A program made the translations under genes and the position numbers. A stretch of DNA of 64,000 nt from Piliocolobus tephrosceles (lineage: Eukaryota; Chordata; Mammalia; Primates; Cercopithecidae), in NCBI RefSeq assembly GCF_002776525.5, contig NC_045436.1, forward strand, positions 51,967,514 through 52,031,513, written 5' to 3'. Shown in pieces: positions 10,932 to 23,148 of the stretch (position 1 is its first letter; each line of letters starts with the position of its first letter). The notes beneath the pieces were generated by a model. The model was given only the letters and a program-made list of their open reading frames with translations, was not told the origin of the DNA and searched no databases.

Positions 10932-12955
10932 TTCAACCATATGAAAGTCTTAAAGATTTGAGTCAGTTTAAAAAAGAATAAAAACAGCGCAGACATTTCA
11001 AAAGAACAGCACATTTGAATTCCTTAATTGCAGGTTGAATGCCCAAAATAAAGCCACCTTTACATTTACAAGCTGTTTTCAGTTGTGAAAGTGTAAGATG
11101 CCATACTGATTGTAATCATTTATAATAGTTGGATTTCTTTGTGAATGATAGCAATAATACTGTATGAAGTTTTAATTTGATAAATTAGGCTATTTGGGCC
11201 ACTGAAGGATCACCTGGTTCAGTTAAACTCCTAGAATAAACCTAGTCACTATTTCTGAGATAATTAAATGATATTTACATGAAAATTGAAAATACTGTAT
11301 TGCCTAAATTATGGTTTCATTCTTTATCTGTGTAACTAGAGATCATAGTCAAGTATATACACTCTTACTACCAGAAAAAATAGAGACCCTTAATATGATC
11401 TAATGCCAAAAAATAATTAAATAGGTAGACACTATATAATAGATGTAGAAGTGGTAGTGAATATTCTTTATTAATTTATTATATTTTTATTATATGCTAG
11501 CAAATATAACTTGTAGCACTGTTGAACACATTTTATGAGGAGCCAGCATCACAAAAATTGCTACCAAAATTTACATACTTTCAGACTTTTAAAATTGCAA
11601 TAACACATCCTACTCTGGCACTTTAAAGTAATAGTTTTCTACTTCCTTTTATGACTTCTGCAAGATGCACCTAATTCTTGTTTGCTTTTTCTGATTTTAT
11701 CTCTTCAATGTTTTTATTTAATGGTATTCTTCCTTGATAATTTATACTACTGTCCACATTTTATAACATTCTTCTCCAAATTTTCACATGTATAGAGTTC
11801 CTCATATAACGACCTAGATTTTATATTTTTTATGTCTTTTCTTTGTTATTGATACAATAGGGATAATAATTTTGATATATAAAGCGAATACATTTTGTTC
11901 TCAATAAAACTTGCTCCTATGATTCATTGGTTTAATGAGAAGGTAAATTCATGCAATCAAGAACAAAGGGTCGTTTCTCTTTTTTCTAAGTTTTAAATTA
12001 AATGTTTTTGAGTGCCTAGAAAGAAACTAGTGTAGAAAACGTGGCTTATTAAGGGAGGAAATCATTTTTTTTTAAATGTAAAACACTTCTCTTTTTGTAT
12101 TAAGGGTTGAAATGGTGAGGCTGGAATTTTACTCTAAATCAAAGTGAAGTGCAGGAAGAAAACAGAATAGTGAATAAGAAAGGCCCCTTGCCACAGAACA
12201 GAATGATAACTTAGCTAATTGTTGGGAGGATAAAACCCTAGGGGTGAATAAATTGAGAAGGGTAAAATCAGATGTTAGTATATTTTTTATTCCCACTGCC
12301 AATGATCTCTAGAAGAAATTACAGAACAAAACTTTGAAAGTGATAATTTTTGTTTCCCTGACCCTCATGGCACAGTAGAGCAGACATGGAAGGAAGAGGT
12401 GCCAAGGTGTTTGCCTCTGGGAAGTATCTTCCTCCTCAGTGCCTTTGGATGGATGTGTGCCCTATGAGAGACTCAGACTTTATTCCTTGATGAAATGGGG
12501 GAAGGGTTGATACTATAAGCCCTATTATATTTCAAAGTGCTTTTATCTAAATGAAGGCAGACTTTCTAAAACCCCAGGTACATTCCTGTTTTATTAAAAG
12601 GTACATTCTACAGTTTAAAATAGCTAACCACAAAATATTCTAGACATAAGAAGCATAGACCTTTCCTTTGGAAGTAGGACTTTGTGTTAGACAGTGCTTT
12701 AGGTTCTAAATTATCTGCAAAACTGCCAGTAAATCTTGTTACATATGAAGCAATAAATCCCAAATATGCAAGTAATAATGTTTTATGAATTATAACCAGA
12801 AAAATGTTTTGCCAGTCCCTGCTTTGTGATTTGTATTTCTTCTGCAAACTCATGCCTAAAGGCTGTCAGTGTGGATTTTGTGAGCTTCCTCTACAAACTT
12901 TTGCTATTTGTTGAGAGTTTTGGGTGGCAAATACACGAGATGGTAATTATCTTGT
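10932..12955. other. unassigned AT-rich sequence
   Basis: No coding potential or recognisable repeat was seen. The longest frames are short and unsupported. Confidence 0.5.
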
Positions 12956-12960
12956 TTTTC

Positions 12961-13514
12961 TAAGACCACCAGAGCGAGCACAAAAGAACCAGCAAGTAGG
13001 CAAAGGTCAGGCGCAAAACTGCACGTTTATTTTGGTAACCTAAGGTGTGCGGGAGAAGTCTGTCGGCCTCCGGGGAAGGAGGCCGGCAGAGTCCCCCCGT
13101 GGGGCTCTCAGACGGACTTCCCACAGTCCCGACAACCCGACAGGAGTGGGGCTGCAAGAAGGCCGCGTGGCTCAATGGCGGAGAGCGGCTTTTCTAGGAG
13201 TGGGAGGGCAATAGGTGGGGCATGGGCGTGTCAGGGGCGTTCCGCAGGTGCGACCAGGTAAATCTTGGTCTCTTCGGATTGACGTCACCTGGCGCATGCC
13301 CAGTTGGTCTGCACCCTCCCTGTGCGCCGGCTGCATTTTCACGCGCGCGGGAAGAGTTGGGGGTGGGGGATGAAGAACCCGGAAGTGCACCATCTTGCCT
13401 CGGTTCGTCCAAACAGTAATGAGTAAAGTGTCTCTATGGGAGATGGCTGCGGAGGACCAGCTGTACCATTGACTCAGTCCACTCACTGCTTTTTCTCCCA
13501 TGCCTTTGTCCTCA
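12961..13514 (-). mobile_element. CpG-rich solo ERV LTR
   Basis: Read on the minus strand it starts TGAGGACAAAGGCATGGG and ends GGTGGTCTTA (a TG...CA pair with a changed last dinucleotide). It has AATAAA near 13029-13034, at the place expected for an R-region polyadenylation signal. It is flanked by TTTTC at 12956-12960 and 13515-13519, a possible 5-bp target duplication. I counted about three dozen CpGs in the central 500 bases, far more than elsewhere in the window. I cannot assign the family. A host CpG-island promoter is the alternative reading. Confidence 0.65.
13280..13476 (-). promoter_or_regulatory. promoter-like motif cluster in the LTR
   Basis: Exact short motifs: CRE palindrome TGACGTCA (13280-13287), NRF1-like GCGCATGC (13292-13299), ETS/GABP CCGGAAGTG (13379-13387), YY1-like CCATCTTGCC (13390-13399), AP-1 TGACTCA (13470-13476). 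Clusters of this kind are typical of CpG promoters and active LTRs. Activity is inferred only. Confidence 0.45.
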
Positions 13515-13554
13515 TTTTCTCCTTGGGTGGCATCTTAGTAGAAGGGCAGTGTGT

Positions 13555-13660
13555 AATCATTCCTTTGTTCAACAAATAATTATTGTGCACTTACTATGCC
13601 TGAGACACTGTTGTAGGTGTGCTGTAATACACTGATGAACAAAACAGACAAAAAAGAGAG
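13555..13660 (-). mobile_element. L2 3'-end fragment
   Basis: The block TTCAACAAATAATTATTGTG, then CTATGCCTGAGACACTG, then GATGAACAAAACAGACAAAA is the reverse complement of the L2 3' terminus. Confidence 0.75.
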
Positions 13661-15300
13661 GAAGAGCAAAGCCTGTAGTACCAGTCCATGACTATCATGA
13701 CAGGCCAGGCCCACACCATCATATCAGTACAGGCAGACACTTCCCATCAGGTATAATGAGCAGTAGAAGGACAGAGACATGACCCGAGGTCCTGCTTTGC
13801 TTACCAGTTCATCCCTCGACCATTACAGATGCTTAACAAGTATGTTGAATATGTGAATGACTGTATGCTTCATGTTGAACCCATATGCTACCTTGGGAGA
13901 AAGACTAAAAATATGACTGCATTCCTATCATTAAAAACTGAGTTATTACTTAAGTCCTCTTAAATATTAAAGTGGGGGAACTAGAATAACACTGATTGAC
14001 AGCATTCATTGTTTTCTGACAGCAGGAGGAATTGGAAATAAAGAAAAACTAAGACCAGAAAGAAGGATATATGTCTACTTCTTTTTCACTTTTCTAAGGA
14101 CAATTCAGATACTTGGAATATTTACCCTTTTCTCTGGGCATTTTTCCTAGATTAGGTGGTGTAATAGAAATTTCTAAGTTGATGTTTCAGCTCCACCCAT
14201 TATGGCAGTGTGACTGATCATGTCACACAACAAGTGTATAATTTGATTTCCACATTTGTCCTGCAACGGAAATAATGCTAATAACACGACTCCCTTCAAA
14301 GGACTGTTGTATTGGTCAAGTGAAACAAAAAATGAAATCTAAGAAAGAATAAGGACATGGAGAATTTATAACAGAAATATTTTGTTTTCTTGTGTAATTT
14401 TTCTACAAAAGGTCTCATCAGCTCAGGAGTAGTTACAGGAAATTAAACAACAAGGTTCTTCTCCATCTGAGATTTCACCATTTACAATTTTTTCTACCCA
14501 TTTGTAAATGGATGAAAAGAAAAAAAATTACAAAAAGTAGAAATTACAGTCAATGTTGGTTATTAGTTGGGAAAGGCTAACAGTTACAAAAAGTAAACTC
14601 AAAATGAATACCTTTTCATATTCATAGAAGTTTCTTTCTGCACACATAACAGCCAGCCAGTCTTAAGAGAAAGTACAATTTCTGAGAGAGTGACATTCCT
14701 TTGTGAGATCTTTTGGGGACCTGTACCATAGAGACTCTGCCATCACTGACCCATCATATGGGAGGGATCTCATTTCCAAACAGGCACAAGGGAAATGATC
14801 ATGGAGAAATACAACTAGGAGGTCATTAGGGACCAGTCTGAAAGTGTCATATGTTCCTTCTACTGATAGCTCATTGTCTAGAAACAGTCACATGACCACA
14901 TGGGGAGGCTCATGCTGGCCACTATATTTTGGTGAGCCACGCTGTTCCTATTATGCAATCTTTAGGAGTTCTAGCACCTTCCAAATGTCATTACAAGTTA
15001 TTTATATAACTTCTACAGTAATTTTCAGTTTACTTCTCTAAGTTGCACATTAGAATCTCAATACCTAGAGAGAAGGAAGAGTATATTTTTATTTTCTGTT
15101 TTTTTTTTTTTTTTTTTTCCTACAGAGACTAGTAGGGTTTTGATCTGTCAAAGGAACTCAATCATGAGTAAGTAAACATTAAGGAAAATAAAGAATGCCA
15201 TTTGAATCCTACACAGACCCTTCACAGTAAACTTTAATGGCTGGGAATGGAGAGTGAGGACAGGGAGTAGAATTTAATAGGGATGGGTCAGTATATATAG
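13661..15300. other. mostly unassigned sequence with a MIR
   Basis: About 14185-14340 looks like a diverged MIR in + orientation (CCACCCATTATGGCAGTGTG, then a T/C-rich block and GGACTGTTGT). The rest shows no gene or clear repeat. Confidence 0.45.
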
Positions 15301-15470
15301 TAATTATCAGAATCAAAATATTTTCAAAATAAACGTGACCACTTGTTCTCAAATTCTGATAGGTATTGGAAAAGTGACTCCCTGATTGTGGGGGTGGGGG
15401 TTAGGGAATATGGAGCCTGCAAAGCAGATGGAGGGAAATGTTTAAGGTAGAGAAAGTGCTCTCTATCTTG

Positions 15471-15600
15471 ATTGGGGTGGTATATCACATTAGTTAAAGC
15501 TCATCAAAATGTACATTTAACATCTGTGAATTTTCTTTGTAAATTTTATTGCATACAAATCATGCCTCATTGAAAAAATTGAAAAATAATTCACAACTTA
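15471..15600 (+). mobile_element. old L1 3'-end fragment (L1M-like)
   Basis: TGGGGTGGTATATCACATTA... CATCAAAATGTACATTTAA is typical of the 3' terminal part of old mammalian L1s. Confidence 0.45.
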
Positions 15601-15667
15601 AAAAAAAAATGAATTAGCAAAAATAGAGAAAAATATGAAGACTTCTCACTGAATTCAAAATCTATTT

Positions 15668-15823
15668 GAATTTTTAAAATTTTTATTCATTTATGTTTTA
15701 TTTTTAGAGATGAGGTCTCACCAAGCTGCCCAGGCTGGTATCAAACTCCTGACATGAAGGGATCCTCCTACTGTCAGCCTCCCAAGTAGTTGAGATTAGA
15801 GGCATGAACCATCATGCCCAGCC
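15668..15823 (-). mobile_element. Alu monomer (FLAM/FAM-like)
   Basis: A single Alu arm in reverse: TTTTTAGAGATGAGGTCTCA to CATCATGCCCAGCC. No second arm is present, which suggests an early Alu monomer or a truncated dimer. Confidence 0.65.
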
Positions 15824-16321
15824 AAATCTATTTGTGTCTAATTCAAAAAGAAGTAACTTCAGGGAAAGTCTCCAACAGTATATTCTCTATGATGTTGCAT
15901 TGGCAGCCACTCAATTCTGTAACCTAGTCTTCTTTCTCTTACAACATTAGGATTCTTAGGGGAGAGGGTGTCTACTTAGAGCTAATTAGTGTGACTTCTG
16001 CACCATGAGTTGTGACAAGGGGAACAGTGCTGAAGAAACTATCATGAACATTGAAGACCAAACTTCAATTAAGGAGTTTTCCTATATTTAGGAAAAACTT
16101 TATGATTTTTGTTTTATTTTGATAGAAACGCAAATTGTGCTTGTCATAGAAGGAAGAAATCTGCATCCATTGTCAGGATAGCAAATGTTATGGGAAAATA
16201 GGTATACAAAACAACCCTACTTTGGGTTGAGATTGAGACAGAGATAGAGAAATAAATGTGATGCATGCAACAGAGAGAATTATTTTTGTTTGTCTTGTTT
16301 TTGCTTGTTTGTTTTTGTGGG

Positions 16322-16620
16322 TTTTTTTTTTTTTTTTGAGACAGAGTCTTGCTCTTTCACCCAGGCTGGAGTACAGCTCAATCTCCACTCACTGCAACCT
16401 CCACCTCCCGGGTTCAAGTAATTCTCCTGCCACAGCCTCCCAAGTAGCTGGGATTACAGGCATGCACAACCATGCCCAGCTAATTTATTGTACTTTTCTT
16501 CATAGAGACAGAGTTTCACCATGTTGGCCAGGCTGGTCTTGAACTCCTGGCCTCAAGTGATCCACCCATCTAGGCCTCCCAAAGTGCTGAGATTACAGGC
16601 ATGAGCCACTGCATCTGGCA
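16322..16620 (-). mobile_element. Alu SINE
   Basis: A poly-T start followed by GAGACAGAGTCTTGCTCT and both arms, down to GAGCCACTGCATCTGG. Confidence 0.95.
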
Positions 16621-17674
16621 ACAGCAGAAATAATTCTTATAGGATTTTCCAAAACTGCTGCTGGAGTATTTCATTGTCAGTTACAATGGAAGAGAAATCT
16701 GAGACTTATCCAGAACTATTATATGAAGTTTTTGAACAGCAACAAGATTGTTGCTCCAAAATTTTCAAAACGAAGCAGCTATCAAAGCTATCAGAATGTG
16801 CAGCACCCCCCAGCCAGTAAGTAAAGACCTTATGCCATTTGTTAGGTTCCAAGCCTCCCTAGAGACTTTTAGGGAATGTATGTGGAATGAGGAGACTCAG
16901 AAATGTTTGCAGAAACCTTGTTCTCTATTTCAGTGAGTCATTAATGAAAGCCTATGACTCATAGCTAAATAAATGAGACAGAAGCAAAAGCCAAACAAAA
17001 GAAAAAGAGCATAATCTTCCCCTCCATATCTCTCAAACTTTATTACAATGCATCCAATCTTACAAAAGCAAAGACATGCTGTATATAAAATTTCTGTCCC
17101 AGATTAAGGACCATATAATGTGAATGATTTGGGAATACCTAGCCTTCTACAGTAGAAATCTGTCAACTCCATAATTTCTTTCAAAGAGAAGGCATGCCTT
17201 TTGCTCATTTAACATGAAAAGTCTCCATTGATATGTAATCCGCTGAATTTCAGTGAAAATAGTCTACTCAAAACTACTCACTAATTGCTCATAGTTTTGA
17301 TGGTGGTTTAAACTGTGACTCAGAATAATTCATTTTATTCAACAATATGCAATTTTTCTGAAATAAATGTTTTATTCTGAGAGTCTTTCAATTTTGTTTT
17401 TTCTGCTAACATGCCTTCAAAAAGTAATCACTCTTCAGAATATCATATCCTGAATATTACCCTCTTCTGGGAGAAAGAAAATGATTTAATCACATCTTGA
17501 CTGCACTTTTCTCATTTGTTTCTCATTCAGACAAAAAGCTAGTGTGAATAAATTGTTCTTTCAATTTTTAAAATATTTTTTCTATACAGTTTTTAACTAT
17601 GCTTATTATTTAACTTTTTTTACTAACATTTTATTAAAACAAAATTAATATCATGTTAAGCAATTGGGTGGTTT
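16621..17674. other. unassigned sequence
   Basis: No recognisable gene or repeat. A 62-codon frame at 16748-16936 has no family resemblance I can name and no supporting context. Confidence 0.5.
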
Positions 17675-18550
17675 TGTCAGAGGTATTTAAACCAGAGCAA
17701 CTCCTTCCTGAATAGAGGCTTGGCAAAATAAGGCTAAGACCTGCTGAGCTGCATTCCCAGGAGGTTAAGGCACTGTAAGTCACAGGATGAGATAGGAGGT
17801 CGGCACTAGATACAGGTCATAAAAACCTTGATGATAAAACAGGTTGCAATAAAGAAGCTGGCCAAAACCCACCAAAACCAAGATAACGGCAAGAGTGACT
17901 TCTGGTCGCCCTCACTGCTACACTCTCACCAGCACTATGACAGTTTATAAATGCTGGGCCCGCATGGTTGCTCACACCTGTAATCCCAGCACTTTGGGAG
18001 GCCAAGGCAGGTGGATCACCCAAGGTCAGGAGGTCGAGACAAGGCTGGCTAACATGATGAAACCCTGTCTCTACTAAAAATACAAAACTTAGCCACATGT
18101 GGTAATTTTTGCACACCTGTAGTCTCAGCTACTTGGGAGGCTGAGGCGAGAGTATGACTTGAACCTGGGAGGTGGAGGTTGCAGTGGCTGGAGATCATAC
18201 CACTGCACTCCAGTCTAGGTGACAGAGCAAGACTCTGTCTCAAAAACAAGAAAAAAAAAAAAAAAAAAAAAAAAAACAACGATGATGACAAAAAAACAAA
18301 TGCCATGGCAATGGCAGGAAGTTACCCTATATGTTCTTAAAAGGGGAGGCATGAATAATCCACCCCTTGTTTAGCACACAATCAAGAAATAATCATAAAA
18401 GTGGGTCTATGGAGTAGCCATTCTTTATTCTTTTACTTTCTTAATGAACTTGTTTTCACTTTGTTCTATGGACTCACCTCTAAGTCTTTCCTACACGATA
18501 TCCAAGAACCCTCTCTTGAGGGTCTGGCTCTGGACCCCTTTCTTGTAACA
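17675..18550 (+). mobile_element. solo ERV LTR (class I-like) with nested Alu
   Basis: It starts TGTCAGAGG, ends CTTTCTTGTAACA, and has a GTAGCCATTCTTTATTC block and an AATGAACTTG 3' region. It is homologous along its length to the LTR at 62715-63268. The flanking tetramers GTTT/ATTT agree in 3 of 4 bases. Without the Alu it is about 530 bp. No internal retroviral region is attached. Confidence 0.8.
17954..18297 (+). mobile_element. Alu SINE nested in the LTR
   Basis: The LTR is interrupted between ...TTTATAAATGC and AAATGCCATGGCAATGG. Comparison with the uninterrupted copy at 62990-63010 shows the Alu is an insertion. Its A-tail is at 18250-18276. Confidence 0.9.
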
Positions 18551-19123
18551 ATTTCAGATTTTAAAAAATAAAGCAACTAACATTAAAGTAAAGGATAAAT
18601 GCTGTAGTGCTTAACAGTAGATAAACTGCCTTTCTATTCAGTACCATGCTGTTTTAATTATTTGAAGTTCAAAAATAAAACAATGAGAGAAACATAATTC
18701 TCTCTCTTTCTCTTCTATATCTATTTTTAGGACATTTCTACTATTTTATTCTTATTATATCTTTTGGAATCAGTTTGTCTACTTTTCAAAAAAATATACT
18801 GTTGGTATTTTAAACTTGGATTACATTAAATTTACAGATTAATTTGAGGAAGAACTGAGATTCTTATGGTGTTGCATTTACTATTGCAAGATTGTGTTTT
18901 TCCTTGCTTTAAATCCTTCTTTTGTGTTCCTCAGTGGCATCTACAGTTTTGTCACAGAAGGTTGTAGGTGTCTGGTTAAGTTTTGTATTTTATCTTTTGA
19001 TGTTTTAGTCTTGTACCTAGTTACTGTTCATATGAGAATCTCCTATGTTGCTATAAATTAATTCAGTACTTTGCCCTATAACTGATTTTTCTTATTATTT
19101 ACAATGGTCCTCAAATTGATCCT

Positions 19124-19435
19124 TCTAGGCTGGATGCTGGGCTCATGCCTGTAATCCCAGCACTTTGGGAGGCTGAGGTGGGTGGATCATTTGAGGTCAG
19201 GAGTTTGAGATCAGCCTGACCAACATGGTGGAACCCCATCTCTATTAAATAGAATTAGTCAGGTGTGGTGGCATGCACTTTTAGTCCCAGCTACTCTGGA
19301 GGCTGAGGCAGGAGAATTGCTTGAACCTGGGAGGCAGAGGTTGCAGTGAGCTGAGATTGTACCACTGCACTCCAGCCTGGGTGACAGTGCAAGGCTCCGT
19401 CTCAAAAAAATAAAAATAAAAATAAAAATAAAACT
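19124..19435 (+). mobile_element. Alu SINE in old L1
   Basis: It starts GGCTGGATGCTGGGCTCATG, has both arms, and ends in an (AAAAT)n tail. ACTGATCCTTCTAG after the tail repeats AATTGATCCTTCTAG before it, marking the target duplication. Confidence 0.92.
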
Positions 19436-19979
19436 GATCCTTCTAGATTTGCTAAGGAGAAAAATATATTATTTTCAAAAGTTAGTCATTTAAAATTCTC
19501 CTTTCTGATTTTTGTTTCTAAATTTATTCCTCAATCTATTCCACAATTTCCTTGTTTAATCTGGAATAATTTATAATCATAATGTTAATAGCAAATTTTG
19601 TTGCGTTATTATTGATCTTAAAGAGAATGTTCTAATGATTTCTCAATTAGCTTGTATATGCTATTTTTCATGTATATAAATATAGTCATATCAAAACTAT
19701 TTTATTTTATGATTTAAAAACCAATAATAGATGTTGCATATTATTCAATTTTCTTACATCTAGTGAGATTTATATGACAATCTCATTTGACTTGCTAAAT
19801 ATATTGATTTATTTTTATAGCTATCCTAATATTTAACCACACTAATATTTTTCCAGGAATAAACTCCAATTGCTTTACTATTTATTAAATAAACAGCTAA
19901 TTTTTATCTAGTTATTAAAAAATGTTTTTATCTTAATGTGCTTGAACAAGCAGTTCTATGTTTGTTTTGTGTGTGCACA

Positions 19980-20015
19980 CATTAAAGGTAAATGTGTGCG
20001 CATTTACCTTTAATG
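19980..20015. repeat. perfect short hairpin
   Basis: 15-bp arms (19980-19994 and 20001-20015) around a 6-base loop, TGTGCG. A palindrome, GTGTGTGCACAC, adjoins at 19969-19980. Confidence 0.95.
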
Positions 20016-21835
20016 GGATTTGGGGATCATGTGATATATATATTCTAAAAGAGTTAGGAAAATTTTTCTTTTTTTCTATACTCTGAACAATTGAAATTTA
20101 ATTGCAGTTATCTGTTACTTGATGTTTTGGAAGAATTCCCTTGTGAAACCATCTGGGCAATAGCTGTTAGACTTTATCTCCTGAATGGTAAATGATCTGT
20201 GTAGTATTCTAAACCCACTTTCTCGAGTCAGTTTGGTAGTTTATATTTTCCAAAAAAATAAAGAAAGAAATGCAGTTTTATACCTGTTCTCAGACATTTC
20301 TCAGACATGCAAATATTTGGACACTTTTTTTTTTTTAAGAATTCTATCAATTTTTCCCAATTCTACCAATGTCTATAGTTATTCCTTTATTGTCATTGAA
20401 AAGGTTATATATTTTTTTGTCCTCTTTATTCATGTCACTCATGAATAAAATAAGCACAGTGAATGATGGGAAAGGCAAATGATATAACATTTTGCAAAAC
20501 TGGGGTTCCAAAAGAAAATGAAAGAGCAATAGGATTTATTTATTGATTCTAACATTTAACAGTTTATGCTTAAGCAATTTTTGTTCTATGTTTATTTCTA
20601 CTCCTTTAATTACGTATGCTCTCTTTCAAATATTTAAAATTTGATGCATAGTGTTTTGATATTATATATTATGTTTTATCTGTGCTTTATTTAAGCTGTT
20701 ATACTTTCAGAAATGTATGTTTCAATTGACATAATTTTCTAAATCATTTCTAATTTTGGTTTGATTTCCTCTTTTCTCTAAAAGAGATGTATAAGAGAGA
20801 AATTTTACATTTTCTACTGGAAAGATTATTATTCTTTCTTGTCATTAATTTCTATTTCATTGTATTTGGATTATATTAACTCTTTGGAATTTATTAAGCT
20901 GTTTTTGGAGGCCCAGTATGTGGTCAATTTGTTAATATTATTTAGCAATTTGAAAAGAACTTGTTCTCTTAGCTTTTGGAAATATGCCCCCATATTTGTG
21001 AGTGTGTCTATAAATATACACACACACATATATACATACACACATACACAAACATTTAGTAAGAAATATGTAATAATGTTCACAATATTATATTTAAAAT
21101 TATTTAGTTTTATGCTAATTTTTGGTCTTTTGTTTCTGTTATGCATTGCAGAATGAATAGTTCTTAAAATTGGCTAATATTATTGTGTTTCTATCTATTT
21201 CTTTTAGTTTCTTCCTTGTGAATTTGCTCTGTTAATGTTAGACTATGTTGTTGGTGCATCAATAAGTGTCTGGCATGTGTTTGTCCATTTTAAAATTTTT
21301 AGCCAATATAAATATCTTTGGGGTAACAATGTTCGCCAATTATAGGATGTTTTGATCTGTTGTCCTACCTGATAATTTTATTTTTCAAATGAACAAGTAT
21401 AGTCTATTTACATTGAGTGGTATGATATACTTTTTGATGTATACCAGTTGGTCAAACTCAGTGTTTAGGTTACCCTATTTATGATTTCTTTTTATGATTT
21501 TTGATATCATCTAGTTTTATTTTTCTTATATTCTAAAATGTTTCTGTTTACACATTTATAATTCTAACTGTACAACAAATTCAATTTTCTTTAGGCAATG
21601 TCTATTATAAACAATGACATTAAATATAATTCAATATTTTTATTTTTATTTTCTAATTCTCAATCTTTTCTTATTTCAGTGTTAAATGATGCTGTGACAA
21701 AATGGGAGTGCAGAATAACTTTATTTCCTTTACAGATAATTTGATTTTCTTTTGCCTTCATTCCTTAAAGATTATTTCCTTGTAATTTATTCACAGTATA
21801 GTAAAATCTACCAGAATACATTTCAGTGCAATGTT

Positions 21836-22350
21836 TAATTTTATGTGTCAACTTGACTCTGCCATGGAGTGCCTAAATAAGACATTATTTCTTGGTGTGC
21901 TTGTGTAGGTGTTTCTGGATGAAATACGTATTTGACTCCATGGACTTAGTAGAGCAGACTGCCCTCCCCAATGTTATGGGCATCACTCAATATCTTTAGG
22001 ATTTGAATAAAACAAAAAGCAGAAGAAAGACAAATTTGCTTTTTGTTTCCTGCTTGCCTGCTTGAGTTGGGATATTGGTCTTCTCCCGCCCTGGACTGGG
22101 AAATCAACTCCTATGGTTCTCAGATCTTTGAGACTTGGACTGAAATTATATCACTGGCTTTCTTGAGTCTCCAGGTTACAGATAGCAGATCATGAGATTT
22201 CTTGGTCTGCATAATCATATAAACCAATTCTTCATTTAAAAAATCTCTGCATATATTTGTGTGTGTGTGTGTGTGTGTATATACATATCTATATATATCT
22301 CCTACTAGTTATGTTTCTCTTGAGAATCCTAATATATTTTAGCATTTATA
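21836..22350 (+). mobile_element. ancient interspersed repeat, family not assigned
   Basis: TTTTATGTGTCAACTTGACT at the start, AGCAGACTGCCCTCCCCAAT in the middle and TTTCTCTTGAGAATCCTAAT at the end form a widely dispersed mammalian repeat pattern. It includes a (GT)n/(AT)n microsatellite at 22259-22300. I do not commit to a family. Confidence 0.5.
22259..22278. repeat. (GT)n microsatellite
   Basis: Ten tandem GT units followed by ATATACATATCTATATATAT. Confidence 0.9.
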
Positions 22351-22807
22351 TATTTGTTGTACTGTGTCAGGATTTCCTGGATAGGTGTCTTTTCTTAATC
22401 TATACATTCATGTATATTTTTGGAAAGTTTTATTTTTTGGAGACAACTTTACATATATTATATTATTTTATTTTATTTTAGAAAGTTTAACTTCATTATA
22501 TCCTAAGACAGTTTTATTGTTTTCTTTTCTAGTAATCAATTTATGTTCTTTTGGAACCCCAATTTTGTAAAATGTATCGTTTGCCTTTCCCATCTTTCAT
22601 TGTTCTCTTTTTGACCTCTTTTCATCTACACTTTATCATTCATTACATTTACTTCCAAATTCTATCATCTACGTCAGATTCTGTGTCTTCAGCAGTGTTT
22701 AATTCATTGGTTGCTAAATCCAATGAGATTTCATTTCCCTGATGATTTTCTCCATGTTTGTATGTATATTTGCATTTTTATGGGCTTTCTTCCTGTGCTT
22801 TGCCTGT

Positions 22808-23148
22808 TGATATGGGTAGGCTTTGTGTTCCCAGCCAAATTTCATTTTGAATTGTAATCCCCATAACCCCCTAGTTTCAAAGGAGAGACCAGGTGGAGGT
22901 CATTCAATCATGAGGGTGGTTTACCCCATGCTGTTCGTGGGATAATGAGTGAGTGCTCACGAGATCTGATGGTTTTATAAGGGGCTCTTCCCTGCTTTGC
23001 TCAGCACTTCTCCTTCCTGCTGCCTTGTGAAGAAGGTACCTTGCTTCCCCTTTGCCTTCCACCACAATTTTAAGTTTCCTGAGGCCTCCCCAGCTATGCA
23101 GATCTGTGAGTCAATTAAATCTCTTTTCTTTATAAATTACTCAGTGTT
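22808..23148 (+). mobile_element. THE1 LTR (MaLR), 5' part
   Basis: It matches the recalled THE1 LTR: TTGATATGGGTAGGCTTTGT, GAATTGTAATCCCCATAA, CACGAGATCTGATGGTTTTA, GTGAAGAAGGTACCTTGC and TTTCCTGAGGCCTCCCCAG. It stops at ATTACTCAGTGTT, where an L1 is inserted, and continues at 24739. Confidence 0.85.

Larger units (their letters stand above)
18700..21820 (-). mobile_element. old L1 (L1M-like) ORF2 region, antisense
   Basis: The + strand has the pattern of reverse-complement L1 ORF2: AGATTAATTTGAGGAAGAAC (about 18837), GTGAAACCATCTGGG (about 20143) and CCCAGTATGTGGTCAATTTG (about 20911), in the order expected from the RT region towards the endonuclease region. It is heavily decayed, with no usable frame. 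Confidence 0.65.

Noticed and set aside
10032..11014. Several 60-90 codon minus-strand frames at 10.0-11.0 kb
   Set aside because: They are reverse translations of Alu sequence (the familiar CNL..PGSSDSPASAS type peptide), not genes. The same holds for frames at 16.3, 18.1, 28.8, 33.6, 50.0, 51.4, 57.4 and 61.0 kb.
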